Below are positions 5,532 to 11,965 of a DNA stretch of 12,659 nucleotides, piece after piece. The stretch is from Blastocatellia bacterium (lineage in GTDB: Bacteria > Acidobacteriota > Blastocatellia > Pyrinomonadales > Pyrinomonadaceae), in contig PSRF01000311.1 of NCBI GenBank assembly GCA_003175865.1, positions 1 to 12,659 of the forward strand. The letters run 5' to 3'. Every line of letters starts with the position of its first letter. Within the stretch, counting starts at the first letter, position 1. The position numbers were made by a program, and so were the translations under genes. The notes below the pieces were generated by a model. The model made no database searches. It was not told the origin of the DNA and worked only from the letters and a program-made list of their open reading frames with translations.

Positions 5532-8417
5532 TTAATTTCTTAGCTCTACGATCGCGACTCCACCAGGCGCAATTTGCACGCTCACACTTTTCACGCCGTT
5601 CGCACTCTCGATCCGCAACTGCTTTTCACCTATCCATTCGTTTGCGCTCTCAATAGGTTGAGAACCGAAGTTGATCTTTGCCGTCACATACGCGTTCCGA
5701 TCAACCTGCGACATTCCCTGTTGCGACTTCAACACGCCATTGTTGTTCAGCAACGTAATGACCCAAGCGTTATTCGAACGATTGATTAGGTACTCGACAT
5801 CACCAGTCACCTTGATTGGAGTCGCGTCTGAAAAGACATGGGCAAGCATATGCGCGGCCAACGGTGTCATTCGTTCGTCTTCGCCAAGCAGATCAAGAAC
5901 TGCGCAGAAGATCAGAGCGCCCTTCCCCACTTTGTTAATTGTCACCAGGGGATCTCCTGCCGAAGTGGTCATCAGTGCGGTGGCTCGTTGTAATTCTATT
6001 TTTTCGTACCGAAATACTTGTCCACTCAGATCATCCGCGTTGTCACCTTGAGTTAGACAGCGTGCATCGTTAGCTTCAGCAGTCGCATTCATTAGACGGA
6101 CACCGAGCAAATCACTGGGCAGACCTTTGACCTGTTGGGCATTGAGTACTACTGTGCCACCTTCGCGAACGTAATCCCCAAGTCGCTGCACCCACTTGGT
6201 CGACCACTCAACCCGACCGCCAACGACCACCACCCGATAAGCTGACAATGGACTACTGATTAAACTCGAACGTCTTGACGATTCGGAAGCTGTCAAAACA
6301 TCAAACACGTCGCCAAACACGCCGTTGACAAATGGCTGACGGTCAGCAATAGCGGGCTCACCTTCAACGACAAGTCCGGGATAGTACGCAACACCGAACA
6401 ATTCGCGCAGCGCTCGATCGCTCTTGTTGATTTGAGAGACTTCAAAGGGCCATTGTGGATAGTCGGTCATATCAAAGCCATGTGCCGGATCGAGGAGAAA
6501 CGCGACTGGAGTGTATGGGGTACCGCGATCCGGATGCTTTTCGGCAAAGCGCATGAACTCATCAGTAATCCGACCGAGTGGATTGAGTTGCAACGGATAC
6601 TCTCCGGGTCCAGGTTTGAAAAACTGATCGAAACCTTGTTCAAGATAAATCGCAGAGGCGCCTGCCATGTAGTAAAGGAAATAACTCTTGCGATACCAAG
6701 AGAGTGACGGTCCCATAGTTGGACCATAACGCGAGTGGAAGAAGAAATCTGGTCCGGCAAAGTTCTGGGTTTTAGTGAACGTGGTTGCAGTGTCGCCAAA
6801 GTTAGGCGCGTGATAATAGAGAAAAGAGCCACCAAACTGTCGCGCCGCGCCACGTGTGAACGCGATGCGCATCCCTGTTATGGGTTGTACAGCAGCGGTT
6901 TCGATTCCAAGTAGGTTTACACCCCACTCGCTCAACGCATGTGCAAAAGAGGTGCTTGAAGTGGACTGAGCCGGAATCAACCTGTCCCACATTGCACCCG
7001 TCTCCATGTGAAACATATCTCGCCACTTGCGACTAATTGCGCTTGAATAGAATTGTCGATGGGCTTCGAGCAGTTCGCGACGAGACATCGACGACGTGAT
7101 TTTCAGTTCGGCCGGTGCAAAATCCCACACATAACCAACGCTTTCACCTGAGATCCAACCAAGAAACTGATCTTTCAGCTCTCCATTCAGCAGATTCCAT
7201 GCCAGGTGGGCTTCAGCGTCAGAAAACTGCGCACCTCCGTAATTGATGAGGACCGCAAACGGGCTCTTCGTTTCGCGAATGTACTTCAGGAATGGACTTC
7301 CTTCTTTTAGCAAATGCGGAAGGTCGTTGATGTAGATAACTGGTGCAACGAGCTTTGACCGGAAGATAGGAACATCGCTCGCGCCTTTGTACGTCGCCAC
7401 GAACTGGTCGATCGGTTCAGCGTTAAATGGATAAAGCGGCCGTTCCGCCGGCGGTTTATCAGACATGGGCCAGAACTCTTTGGCGATGTTCCAGGGCATC
7501 AGGAAATCACGGCCGGCAACTTTGGGTCGCAGCCAAAGATCAGAGACCAACGTATTGTTGTTTGTGATCCAGGGTGTCAACGGTCGACGCGTCGCGGACC
7601 ACTCGCGCATGTAACGGCTTGCCGCGAAGTCTGGCTTCTGACGACCGTTTGGTTTGTAGTTGCCATCGTTAGTTAGAACGAAGCAGTCGATGTGACGCCT
7701 GGCAGCTGCTGGTTTATTAATCTGGAAGCTAACCCTGACCGGTCCTTTGTCGAGTGTGAATGGCGTACTGTCCCACGTGAACGCCCATCCCCAGTACATG
7801 CTCACTTCATCGTGTGAATCAATGATGTCCTTTGTACCGAACTCGTGTGAGGCGGTGCGGCCGTTTTGCGTCACTTGTGCGATGAAGTTTTCGTTCTTGT
7901 TGGCCCAATCAGCATAGCGGACCCATAGAACATACTGTCCTGAGCGCGGCACTTCAAAATCCTGATAAATGGTTGCGTTAGTTTCGTCGGCACTTGCGGC
8001 AGCGGAATTCCATTCACTCTCACCACCCTGGGTCCATTCGGCAGAGACACCAGGTCCATTCATTCCCCAACCAGGAGCTTTGTCGCGTGAGAGGTTCAGA
8101 TAGGAAGGATTCAGCAAAGGTTCTCCCAACTTACCAGTTGAGAAACCCCGCATATTTTCAGCTTCGTACCATAAGTACTCAGGAGATTCGGAGACGGGGT
8201 GACGGGGCGACTGGGAGACAGGGAGACGCGGAGATGGGGAGACGCGGTGACGCGGAGACAGGGCGACGCGGGGATACGGACACGGAACGACACGTTGCCC
8301 CTCGCGCTGCGCATACGTCGTTACTCCGATCACTAACAAAGCGATCAAAGTGAGCAACGAAATTACGCGTCTTCTACTGTTTGATAGTTCGCTGCGGTAG
8401 GACCTATTCGGCTTCAC
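5532..8417 (-). CDS. Large secreted protein: carbohydrate-binding-like N-terminus, glycosidase-like barrel, beta-galactosidase-like middle domain
   Basis: The 961-residue product starts with RRR and a hydrophobic core (residues 15-37, ending in TYAQ), so it is probably exported. Residues 45-79 are a Pro/Ser/Arg linker encoded by an 8-bp tandem repeat. Residues 81-250 open with WYEAEN and contain a jelly-roll-like segment (YQDFEVPRSGQYVLWVRY), typical of galactose-binding or CBM-like domains. Residues about 285-640 look like a TIM-barrel hydrolase with acidic candidates E425 (WISGES) and E592 (YLEQGF). Residues about 670-865 resemble the glutamine-amidotransferase-like domain of GH42-type enzymes (YRVVVVGG, YVREGGTVVLNA). 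The C-terminus (870-961) is a beta-sandwich. I cannot assign a GH family, and catalytic residues are guesses. The start is GTG at 8417, sharing its G with the TAG of the upstream pseudogene (TAGTG); no Shine-Dalgarno is clear, so the start is tentative. The 3' end converges on the haloperoxidase with 14 bp between. Confidence 0.8.
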   Translation of the reverse strand: MKPNRSYRSELSNSRRRVISLLTLIALLVIGVTTYAQREGQRVVPCPYPRVALSPRHRVSPSPRLPVSQSPRHPVSESPEYLWYEAENMRGFSTGKLGEPLLNPSYLNLSRDKAPGWGMNGPGVSAEWTQGGESEWNSAAASADETNATIYQDFEVPRSGQYVLWVRYADWANKNENFIAQVTQNGRTASHEFGTKDIIDSHDEVSMYWGWAFTWDSTPFTLDKGPVRVSFQINKPAAARRHIDCFVLTNDGNYKPNGRQKPDFAASRYMREWSATRRPLTPWITNNNTLVSDLWLRPKVAGRDFLMPWNIAKEFWPMSDKPPAERPLYPFNAEPIDQFVATYKGASDVPIFRSKLVAPVIYINDLPHLLKEGSPFLKYIRETKSPFAVLINYGGAQFSDAEAHLAWNLLNGELKDQFLGWISGESVGYVWDFAPAELKITSSMSRRELLEAHRQFYSSAISRKWRDMFHMETGAMWDRLIPAQSTSSTSFAHALSEWGVNLLGIETAAVQPITGMRIAFTRGAARQFGGSFLYYHAPNFGDTATTFTKTQNFAGPDFFFHSRYGPTMGPSLSWYRKSYFLYYMAGASAIYLEQGFDQFFKPGPGEYPLQLNPLGRITDEFMRFAEKHPDRGTPYTPVAFLLDPAHGFDMTDYPQWPFEVSQINKSDRALRELFGVAYYPGLVVEGEPAIADRQPFVNGVFGDVFDVLTASESSRRSSLISSPLSAYRVVVVGGRVEWSTKWVQRLGDYVREGGTVVLNAQQVKGLPSDLLGVRLMNATAEANDARCLTQGDNADDLSGQVFRYEKIELQRATALMTTSAGDPLVTINKVGKGALIFCAVLDLLGEDERMTPLAAHMLAHVFSDATPIKVTGDVEYLINRSNNAWVITLLNNNGVLKSQQGMSQVDRNAYVTAKINFGSQPIESANEWIGEKQLRIESANGVKSVSVQIAPGGVAIVELRN
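8181..8284. repeat. 8-bp direct tandem repeat (about 13 units) inside a coding region
   Basis: From 8189 to 8284 the plus strand divides exactly into twelve 8-mers of consensus SGGAGACR, such as GGGAGACG, CGGAGACA and GGGCGACG. The 8-mer before it (AGGAGATT, 8181-8188) is a degenerate unit. Because 24 bp is three units and eight codons, the translation on the minus strand has an eight-residue period (SPRHRVSP, SPRLPVSQ, SPRHPVSE). It falls between the signal peptide and the first folded domain of the 961-residue secreted protein and keeps the frame open. A second copy lies in inverted orientation at 8855-8886. Confidence 0.9.
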
Positions 8418-8820
8418 TAGTGAGATCGTATCACCCAGTCGTCCTTGTTGACGATCATGTTTACTAGCTGAGCGAGGATTCGATCATAAGTGTTGTCGAG
8501 ACTCTCAGCTTCAGATGATGTCAGATAGCGACATCGGTAGGAGAATTCAATCCAGACTCGCGTCTCATCAGCTTCTCCTTCGGAGTCACTTAGCTTGCTA
8601 ACGAAATGCGCTGGATACGCCGCTTACTCCACGCTTTCGAGATGTTCGTGCAAACTGAGCGCGACGACCGTCGCATCTGATCTGTTAAGGAGTATCGTTC
8701 CTCAATCGGAAACCCTGTCGACAGTTCAAATATCTGCATGGCAGCATCCATTGCCGCTTGATAGACACGAAGCTCTTTGTAGCTGCGGATGTTTTGCGTG
8801 AATGTGAGGACCTCATTGTT
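8417..8820 (-). pseudogene. Four-helix-bundle protein (23S rRNA intervening-sequence/S23 type), frameshifted
   Basis: Reading the minus strand from 8820 gives IRSYKELRVYQAAMDAAM, then FPIEERYSLTDQMRRSSRSV, CTNISKAWSKR. A one-base deletion near 8617-8619 shifts the frame, and the continuation is YPAHFVSKLSDSEGEADETR, VWIEFSYRCRYL and SEAESLDNTYDRIL, ending at TAG 8417-8419. The two halves join into the well-known family sequence AWxKRRYPAHFVSKLSD, so this is a single former gene. There is also no in-frame ATG, GTG or TTG before the SYKELRVYQ helix, and an in-frame TAA lies at 8842-8844, so the 5' end appears damaged too. Family members are about 120 residues, fold as a pentameric four-helix bundle, and are found inside 23S rRNA intervening sequences or as orphan genes; the Avd protein of diversity-generating retroelements is related. 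No reverse transcriptase or template repeat is present here. The stop overlaps the GTG of the next gene by one base. A sequencing error could explain the frameshift but not easily the missing start. Confidence 0.88.
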
Positions 8821-8854
8821 GTGAGAATTGATAAAGCCAGATTATTTTTTCACC

Positions 8855-8886
8855 GCTTCCCCGTGTCTCCCCGTCTCCGCGTCTGT
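8855..8886. repeat. Second, inverted copy of the 8-bp tandem repeat (4 units)
   Basis: CGCTTCCC, CGTGTCTC, CCCGTCTC and CGCGTCTG are the reverse-complement form of the units at 8181-8284. The array ends directly against the TAA of the hemQ-like gene (8887-8889 on the minus strand). The two copies flank the four-helix-bundle pseudogene in inverted orientation. Confidence 0.8.
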
Positions 8887-9657
8887 TTAACCTAAGGCTT
8901 CGAGACATTCAGCAAGCGTACGCTGGCGACAAGTGAACATCGGTGTGTCTCGTAAGGTGTAAGAGCTTGCCTTCGTCTCTCGAAGTTCCTGAACTAGATC
9001 AAGAAAATCCGACGGGTAGTCAGTTTCAAAAGCCACCACGAACTCTTGATCGTCCAGCCCGAAGGAATAGGTCGTGTGCAGCTTTACCGAACGATATTTC
9101 GATCCAATCCGGATGTGTTCGTCCATCATTTCTTGACGCTGCTCTGGCGGACGTGAGTACCACTCCCGAGTCTTCACAAATGGATAAACAAATAGGTACT
9201 GCGATTTGCCGGGAACGATGTGTAGACGATCTTCGACGTGGTCTGGATTATCTTTATCGATGTACATCGATCGTTTGGTCATTGAAAGGAACGACTGAGT
9301 AGGTTCCAGATACTTGGCCATTTCAGTCTTATTCAAGCGCGCAGTCATCTCTTGCATCGGTTCGAGCTCATAACCGATTCGCCAAATCATAAAGTCAACA
9401 TTGGTTCTCAAACCGACCGTTGAATAAGAATGCAACAGCAGCTTCCCGCGAAACTCCTCTACGGTCTTAACGAACTCCGCGCGACAAAGTTGCTTGTCTC
9501 CCTCCGCCAAAAGCAACCATTCAGGTCGAGCGCGATAGAAAGTGAAGTTGACAAACTGGCGTGGCAGCTTGGCTTTTTGTTCTTCAATCTCGGAGGACGT
9601 GGGTGCAAGTCGGAGAGAACCTCGTCCACCATTAACTGAATCCTTGTCGCTACTCAT
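8887..9657 (-). CDS. hemQ: Chlorite-dismutase-family heme protein, probably HemQ (coproheme decarboxylase)
   Basis: The 256-residue protein has the conserved core of the Cld/HemQ superfamily: RQFVNFTFYRARPEW (about 33-47), VGLRTNVDFMIWRIG (81-95), QYLFVYPFVKTREWYSRP (153-170), MMDEHIRIGSKY (177-188), HTTYSFGLDDQEFVVAFE (194-211) and YTLRDTPMFTC (233-243). Y158 corresponds to the catalytic Tyr of coproheme decarboxylases, and H181 to the proximal heme ligand. The distal position, 13 residues after H181, is H194 rather than the Arg of true chlorite dismutases, so chlorite detoxification is unlikely and the last step of coproporphyrin-dependent heme synthesis is the better call. In the cell it should be a soluble cytoplasmic oligomer. 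The first 30 residues are variable. An AGAGGT Shine-Dalgarno lies 7 nt before the ATG. It diverges from the Rieske/cytochrome genes, which consume heme. Confidence 0.88.
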   Translation of the reverse strand: MSSDKDSVNGGRGSLRLAPTSSEIEEQKAKLPRQFVNFTFYRARPEWLLLAEGDKQLCRAEFVKTVEEFRGKLLLHSYSTVGLRTNVDFMIWRIGYELEPMQEMTARLNKTEMAKYLEPTQSFLSMTKRSMYIDKDNPDHVEDRLHIVPGKSQYLFVYPFVKTREWYSRPPEQRQEMMDEHIRIGSKYRSVKLHTTYSFGLDDQEFVVAFETDYPSDFLDLVQELRETKASSYTLRDTPMFTCRQRTLAECLEALG

Positions 9658-9664
9658 GATTCGT

Positions 9665-9670
9665 ACCTCT
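9665..9670 (-). promoter_or_regulatory. Shine-Dalgarno of hemQ
   Basis: AGAGGT on the minus strand lies 7 nt before the ATG (9655-9657) and supports this start over any internal Met. Confidence 0.5.
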
Positions 9671-9710
9671 AGTTCTGGTCGCAGCCTCTGACTGACCTTG
9701 GCGCCGGATC

Positions 9711-9739
9711 ATTCTGCCGAGTCTCCCTTCTGATTGCAA
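9711..9739 (-). promoter_or_regulatory. Candidate sigma-70-like promoter of hemQ
   Basis: On the minus strand TTGCAA (9734-9739) is followed after 17 nt by CAGAAT (9711-9716). Each box matches the consensus at four of six positions. It would give a leader of about 45 nt. The match is weak. Confidence 0.25.
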
Positions 9740-9748
9740 CTGTTGACT

Positions 9749-9880
9749 GTAGGGGCGGCACTCCGTGGCCGCCCTTGCTACTCACTTTTTGAAGGTAGCT
9801 CCTACGACGAGTTTGACCGCTTTGCCTTATTTACTCTTTCCACATTACTGTAGAGGGCGGCCACGGAGTGCCGCCCCTAC
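9749..9880. repeat. REPIN-like element A: two inverted 27-bp palindromic arms
   Basis: The arm 9749-9775 (GTAGGGGCGGCACTCCGTGG and on to CCGCCCT) is perfectly repeated in reverse complement at 9854-9880, with 78 bp between. Each arm is itself a small hairpin: GGGCGGC and GCCGCCC around an 8-nt loop. Two REP-like hairpins in opposite orientation with a short spacer is the REPIN layout mobilised by RAYT transposases in other bacteria; no such gene lies in the window. The element occupies the hemQ/Rieske divergent spacer and ends 40 bp before the Rieske start, so it may affect promoters there. Confidence 0.85.
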
Positions 9881-9919
9881 GGTTGCTTGCGACGCACGTT
9901 ACAGCGAGAATGACTTCCA

Positions 9920-10447
9920 ATGCGATCGCGACCGACAAACGGACCAACACAACCCAACTCAACAAGACGTGCACTGATCACTTATCTGCCACTCGGCGTC
10001 GTCGCTGGCATATTCGGATCGATCCTCACGGGAGCGTTTCGCTTTTTACGGCCCGTCGTTGCAGCTGAAAGCGACAACTGGATCGACGTGCTGCCGCTTA
10101 CTGAACTCAGTGGTGCCTCCCCCATCACGGCATCAATTACAACAGAAAACACGGCTGGCTGGTCAGTCACAACGGAGCAACACAGAGTTTATGTTTTGCC
10201 CGGAACCAACAACCAGGTTCTGTCAGCAGTCTGTCCCCATGAAGGTTGTGAAGTCTCTTGGGAAAGTCAGGTGAATAAGTTTTCCTGTCCTTGCCATGAA
10301 AGTTTTTTCGCCGCCGATGGATCAAAGATAAGCGGGCCTGCACGACGTGGACTCGATCCTTTACCGACTCGCGTTCAGGACGGAAAGCTACAAGTTCAAT
10401 ATCGCTCTTTTGAAAACAACTCCCGGGAGCGAATCACACGCACATGA
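9920..10447 (+). CDS. Rieske 2Fe-2S protein of a cytochrome bc-type complex
   Basis: This 175-residue protein has one N-terminal membrane helix (about 18-40) preceded by TRR, and a Rieske domain exposed outside the membrane. The cluster motifs are intact: C105-P-H107-E-G-C110 and C123-P-C125-H126-E-S128. C105, H107, C123 and H126 would bind the 2Fe-2S cluster, and C110 and C125 would form the disulfide. GPARRGLDPLP at 139-149 is the usual Pro-loop region. In canonical complexes it takes the first electron from quinol and hands it to a c-type cytochrome. It overlaps the cytochrome b gene by four bases (ATGA), implying translational coupling and a joint complex. No strong Shine-Dalgarno precedes the ATG at 9920. 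An ATG at 9910 is in another frame, so the start is only moderately sure. Confidence 0.92.
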   Translation: MRSRPTNGPTQPNSTRRALITYLPLGVVAGIFGSILTGAFRFLRPVVAAESDNWIDVLPLTELSGASPITASITTENTAGWSVTTEQHRVYVLPGTNNQVLSAVCPHEGCEVSWESQVNKFSCPCHESFFAADGSKISGPARRGLDPLPTRVQDGKLQVQYRSFENNSRERITRT

Positions 10448-11769
10448 GTCGAGTGGATCCTGAGAGCAACTCCTTCGAAAGTTCTCTCGTTCAGTGGACC
10501 AAGACGACGTCAGGCCTTGTCTTGATGTTACTTGCAGTGCAATTCCTCACTGGCACATTGCTCGCTTTCTATTACGTACCTTCGGTAGATAATGCTCATC
10601 TAACAGTTTCATTTATTGAGCGCGTACTCTCCTCCGGGGCCTGGCTTCGTTCTCTCCATCATTACGGTTCACAATGGCTGTCACTTTTTGCGTTTCTCCA
10701 TGTAGTGCGACTCACTTGGCAACACGGTTATCGAGATTGTCGTGGTCAATGGATCGCTAGTGTGTTGTTGTTCGCACTAGTTATGGCTGCAGGTGGAACA
10801 GGTTATTCATTGCCCTGGGATACCCGGGCCTTCTTCAGCACTCGCGTTGCGGAGGGACTGGTCGGCGGATTGCCAATCATCGGTAAGATGGCGCGCCTGT
10901 GGTTGTTGGGTTCGAATCAAATCTCAACGCTCACGTTATCGCGATTTTTTGCACTGCATGTGCTTGTTACACCGTTTCTGATCTTATTGTTACTCGCCTG
11001 GAGACTTCGTGCCGTTCGTATTCGTTTAATTCCACGCCAGTTCATCGTTGCCGGACTTGTTTTTCTAGCTCTTGCTTTGTGGGCACTAAAGAATCCGGCT
11101 CCTCTTGGTCCATCAGTGGCTGAAGCTGGACCAGACTATCTGCCACGGCCTGGCTCACAGTTTTTGTGGTTGTATGAAACTCTGAAGTATGTGCCGGGCG
11201 GTCTCGGTTCGATCGTTGGCCTTGTGTTACCCGCAATGGCAATACTCATCCTTGTTTCACTTCCGTGGTTGAAATTGGATTTCTTGAGAGGTCGATCCAG
11301 CGACCCACAGCGATTGGTGGGACTAGTGATCCTGAGCACATGTGTTGTACTGGTCGTTGTAATGACTTCAGCATCGTACATCAGTGATCGCCGTGATCAA
11401 CGAACGCGAGAACAATTAGCGCGTCAGGCAGCACAAGAAGAAGTTGTCCGTCACCAGCCTTTCTCACCAGTACTGTTGAATGAAAGTGCCATTAACTCGT
11501 CGAGCACGAATTCTCCGCCTCCCGCGTACATTCAATTTTGTGCGAACTGCCATGGATTACACGGCGAAGGGGGAAAACAAGGCGCATTGAAGTTTCCACC
11601 GTTGAAGGGTGTGGCGCAAAAGCAGCGTAGAGCGATCGACGATATCGTAGCGCTCTTGAATGATCCGAAAGCTTATGGTTTGGAACCGCCAATGCGGTCG
11701 TTTGCGACGAAGTTAACCGATGACGAGAAGCGTGCGATTGCGGAGTGGGTCGAGAAATTGCAACCTTAA
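10444..11769 (+). CDS. Cytochrome b fused to a C-terminal cytochrome c domain, with altered bH-ligand and PEWY positions
   Basis: The 441-residue protein carries the membrane core of a bc/b6f-type complex. Residues 22-190 align with cytochrome b helices A-D (FYYVPS, SLHHYGSQW, FLHVVRL, GYSLPWDTRAF, LSRFFALHVLVTPF). Residues 200-310 match the subunit-IV half with helices E-G (LPRPGSQFLWLYETLKYVPG). H72 and H86 in helix B and H172 in helix D are present. The fourth canonical heme ligand, 15 residues after H172, is R187, so heme bH lacks its usual His pair. The Qo motif PEWY is replaced by P236-G-S-Q239. After a hydrophilic linker (315-360) there is a cytochrome c domain with C366-A-N-C369-H370 and likely axial M417 (PPMRSF), placed outside the membrane. 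It starts inside the Rieske stop (ATGA). The frame is clean across both altered sites. Canonical Q-cycle function is therefore doubtful; heme content and substrate are unknown. Confidence 0.9.
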   Translation: MSRVDPESNSFESSLVQWTKTTSGLVLMLLAVQFLTGTLLAFYYVPSVDNAHLTVSFIERVLSSGAWLRSLHHYGSQWLSLFAFLHVVRLTWQHGYRDCRGQWIASVLLFALVMAAGGTGYSLPWDTRAFFSTRVAEGLVGGLPIIGKMARLWLLGSNQISTLTLSRFFALHVLVTPFLILLLLAWRLRAVRIRLIPRQFIVAGLVFLALALWALKNPAPLGPSVAEAGPDYLPRPGSQFLWLYETLKYVPGGLGSIVGLVLPAMAILILVSLPWLKLDFLRGRSSDPQRLVGLVILSTCVVLVVVMTSASYISDRRDQRTREQLARQAAQEEVVRHQPFSPVLLNESAINSSSTNSPPPAYIQFCANCHGLHGEGGKQGALKFPPLKGVAQKQRRAIDDIVALLNDPKAYGLEPPMRSFATKLTDDEKRAIAEWVEKLQP

Positions 11770-11773
11770 GGCC

Positions 11774-11860
11774 GGGAGCGCAGGCGTCCTCGCCTGTTAC
11801 GGTCGCTATTTTCGATGTTGAATGAAATCCCGCGTAGCAGGCGAGGACGCCTGCGCTCCC
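11774..11860. repeat. REPIN-like element B: inverted 27-bp arms, directly after the cytochrome b stop
   Basis: The arm 11774-11800 (GGGAGCGCAGGCGTCCTCGC, then CTGTTAC) is repeated in reverse complement at 11834-11860 with one mismatch, leaving a 33-bp spacer. Each arm holds its own hairpin, GCAGGCG and CGCCTGC around TCCT; the left arm has a G-T pair instead. The sequence differs from element A but the architecture and arm length are the same. It begins 4 bp after the stop of the cytochrome b gene, so as RNA it could fold and act as a terminator or 3'-end stabiliser between this gene and the lipoprotein cytochrome. Confidence 0.85.
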
Positions 11861-11891
11861 CGCACAATGGCGAGCATTTCAGACCAGCGAA

Positions 11892-11921
11892 TTGTCAACA
11901 AACAACTTGCAATGAGATACT
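11892..11921 (+). promoter_or_regulatory. Candidate promoter of the cytochrome c lipoprotein
   Basis: TTGTCA (11892-11897) and GATACT (11916-11921) are separated by 18 bp, matching five and four of six consensus positions. They lie just after the REPIN-like element and about 45 bp before the ATG. If real, the cytochrome could be transcribed apart from the Rieske/cytochrome b genes. Confidence 0.35.
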
Positions 11922-11952
11922 CGGCCAACCCTTAAGCAATTAAAGAACAATC

Positions 11953-11958
11953 GGAGAA
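11953..11958 (+). promoter_or_regulatory. Shine-Dalgarno of the cytochrome c lipoprotein
   Basis: GGAGAA lies 7 nt before the ATG at 11966 and supports the start that produces the lipoprotein signal. Confidence 0.6.
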
Positions 11959-11965
11959 ACTGCTG

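Noticed and set aside
7994..8353. Plus-strand open frame with GDGATGRQGDAEMGRRGD-type repeats
   Set aside because: This is the 8-bp tandem repeat translated on the wrong strand, antisense to the secreted enzyme.
8417..8844. Diversity-generating retroelement (because Avd is a four-helix-bundle relative)
   Set aside because: No reverse transcriptase, template repeat or variable C-type-lectin target is visible, and the gene is broken.
8887..9657. True chlorite dismutase (perchlorate respiration or detoxification)
   Set aside because: The distal Arg is absent and the heme-synthesis Tyr and overall sequence fit HemQ-type proteins; no perchlorate reductase genes are nearby.
9749..9880. Insertion sequence with terminal inverted repeats
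   Set aside because: The spacer is only 78 bp with no transposase, and the arms are themselves hairpins; a REPIN-like element fits better.
9868..10068. Alternative N-terminus for the Rieske protein in another frame (ATG at 9910), suggesting a frameshift
   Set aside because: The frame starting at 9920 already gives a sensible short basic N-terminus followed directly by the membrane helix, so no frameshift is needed.
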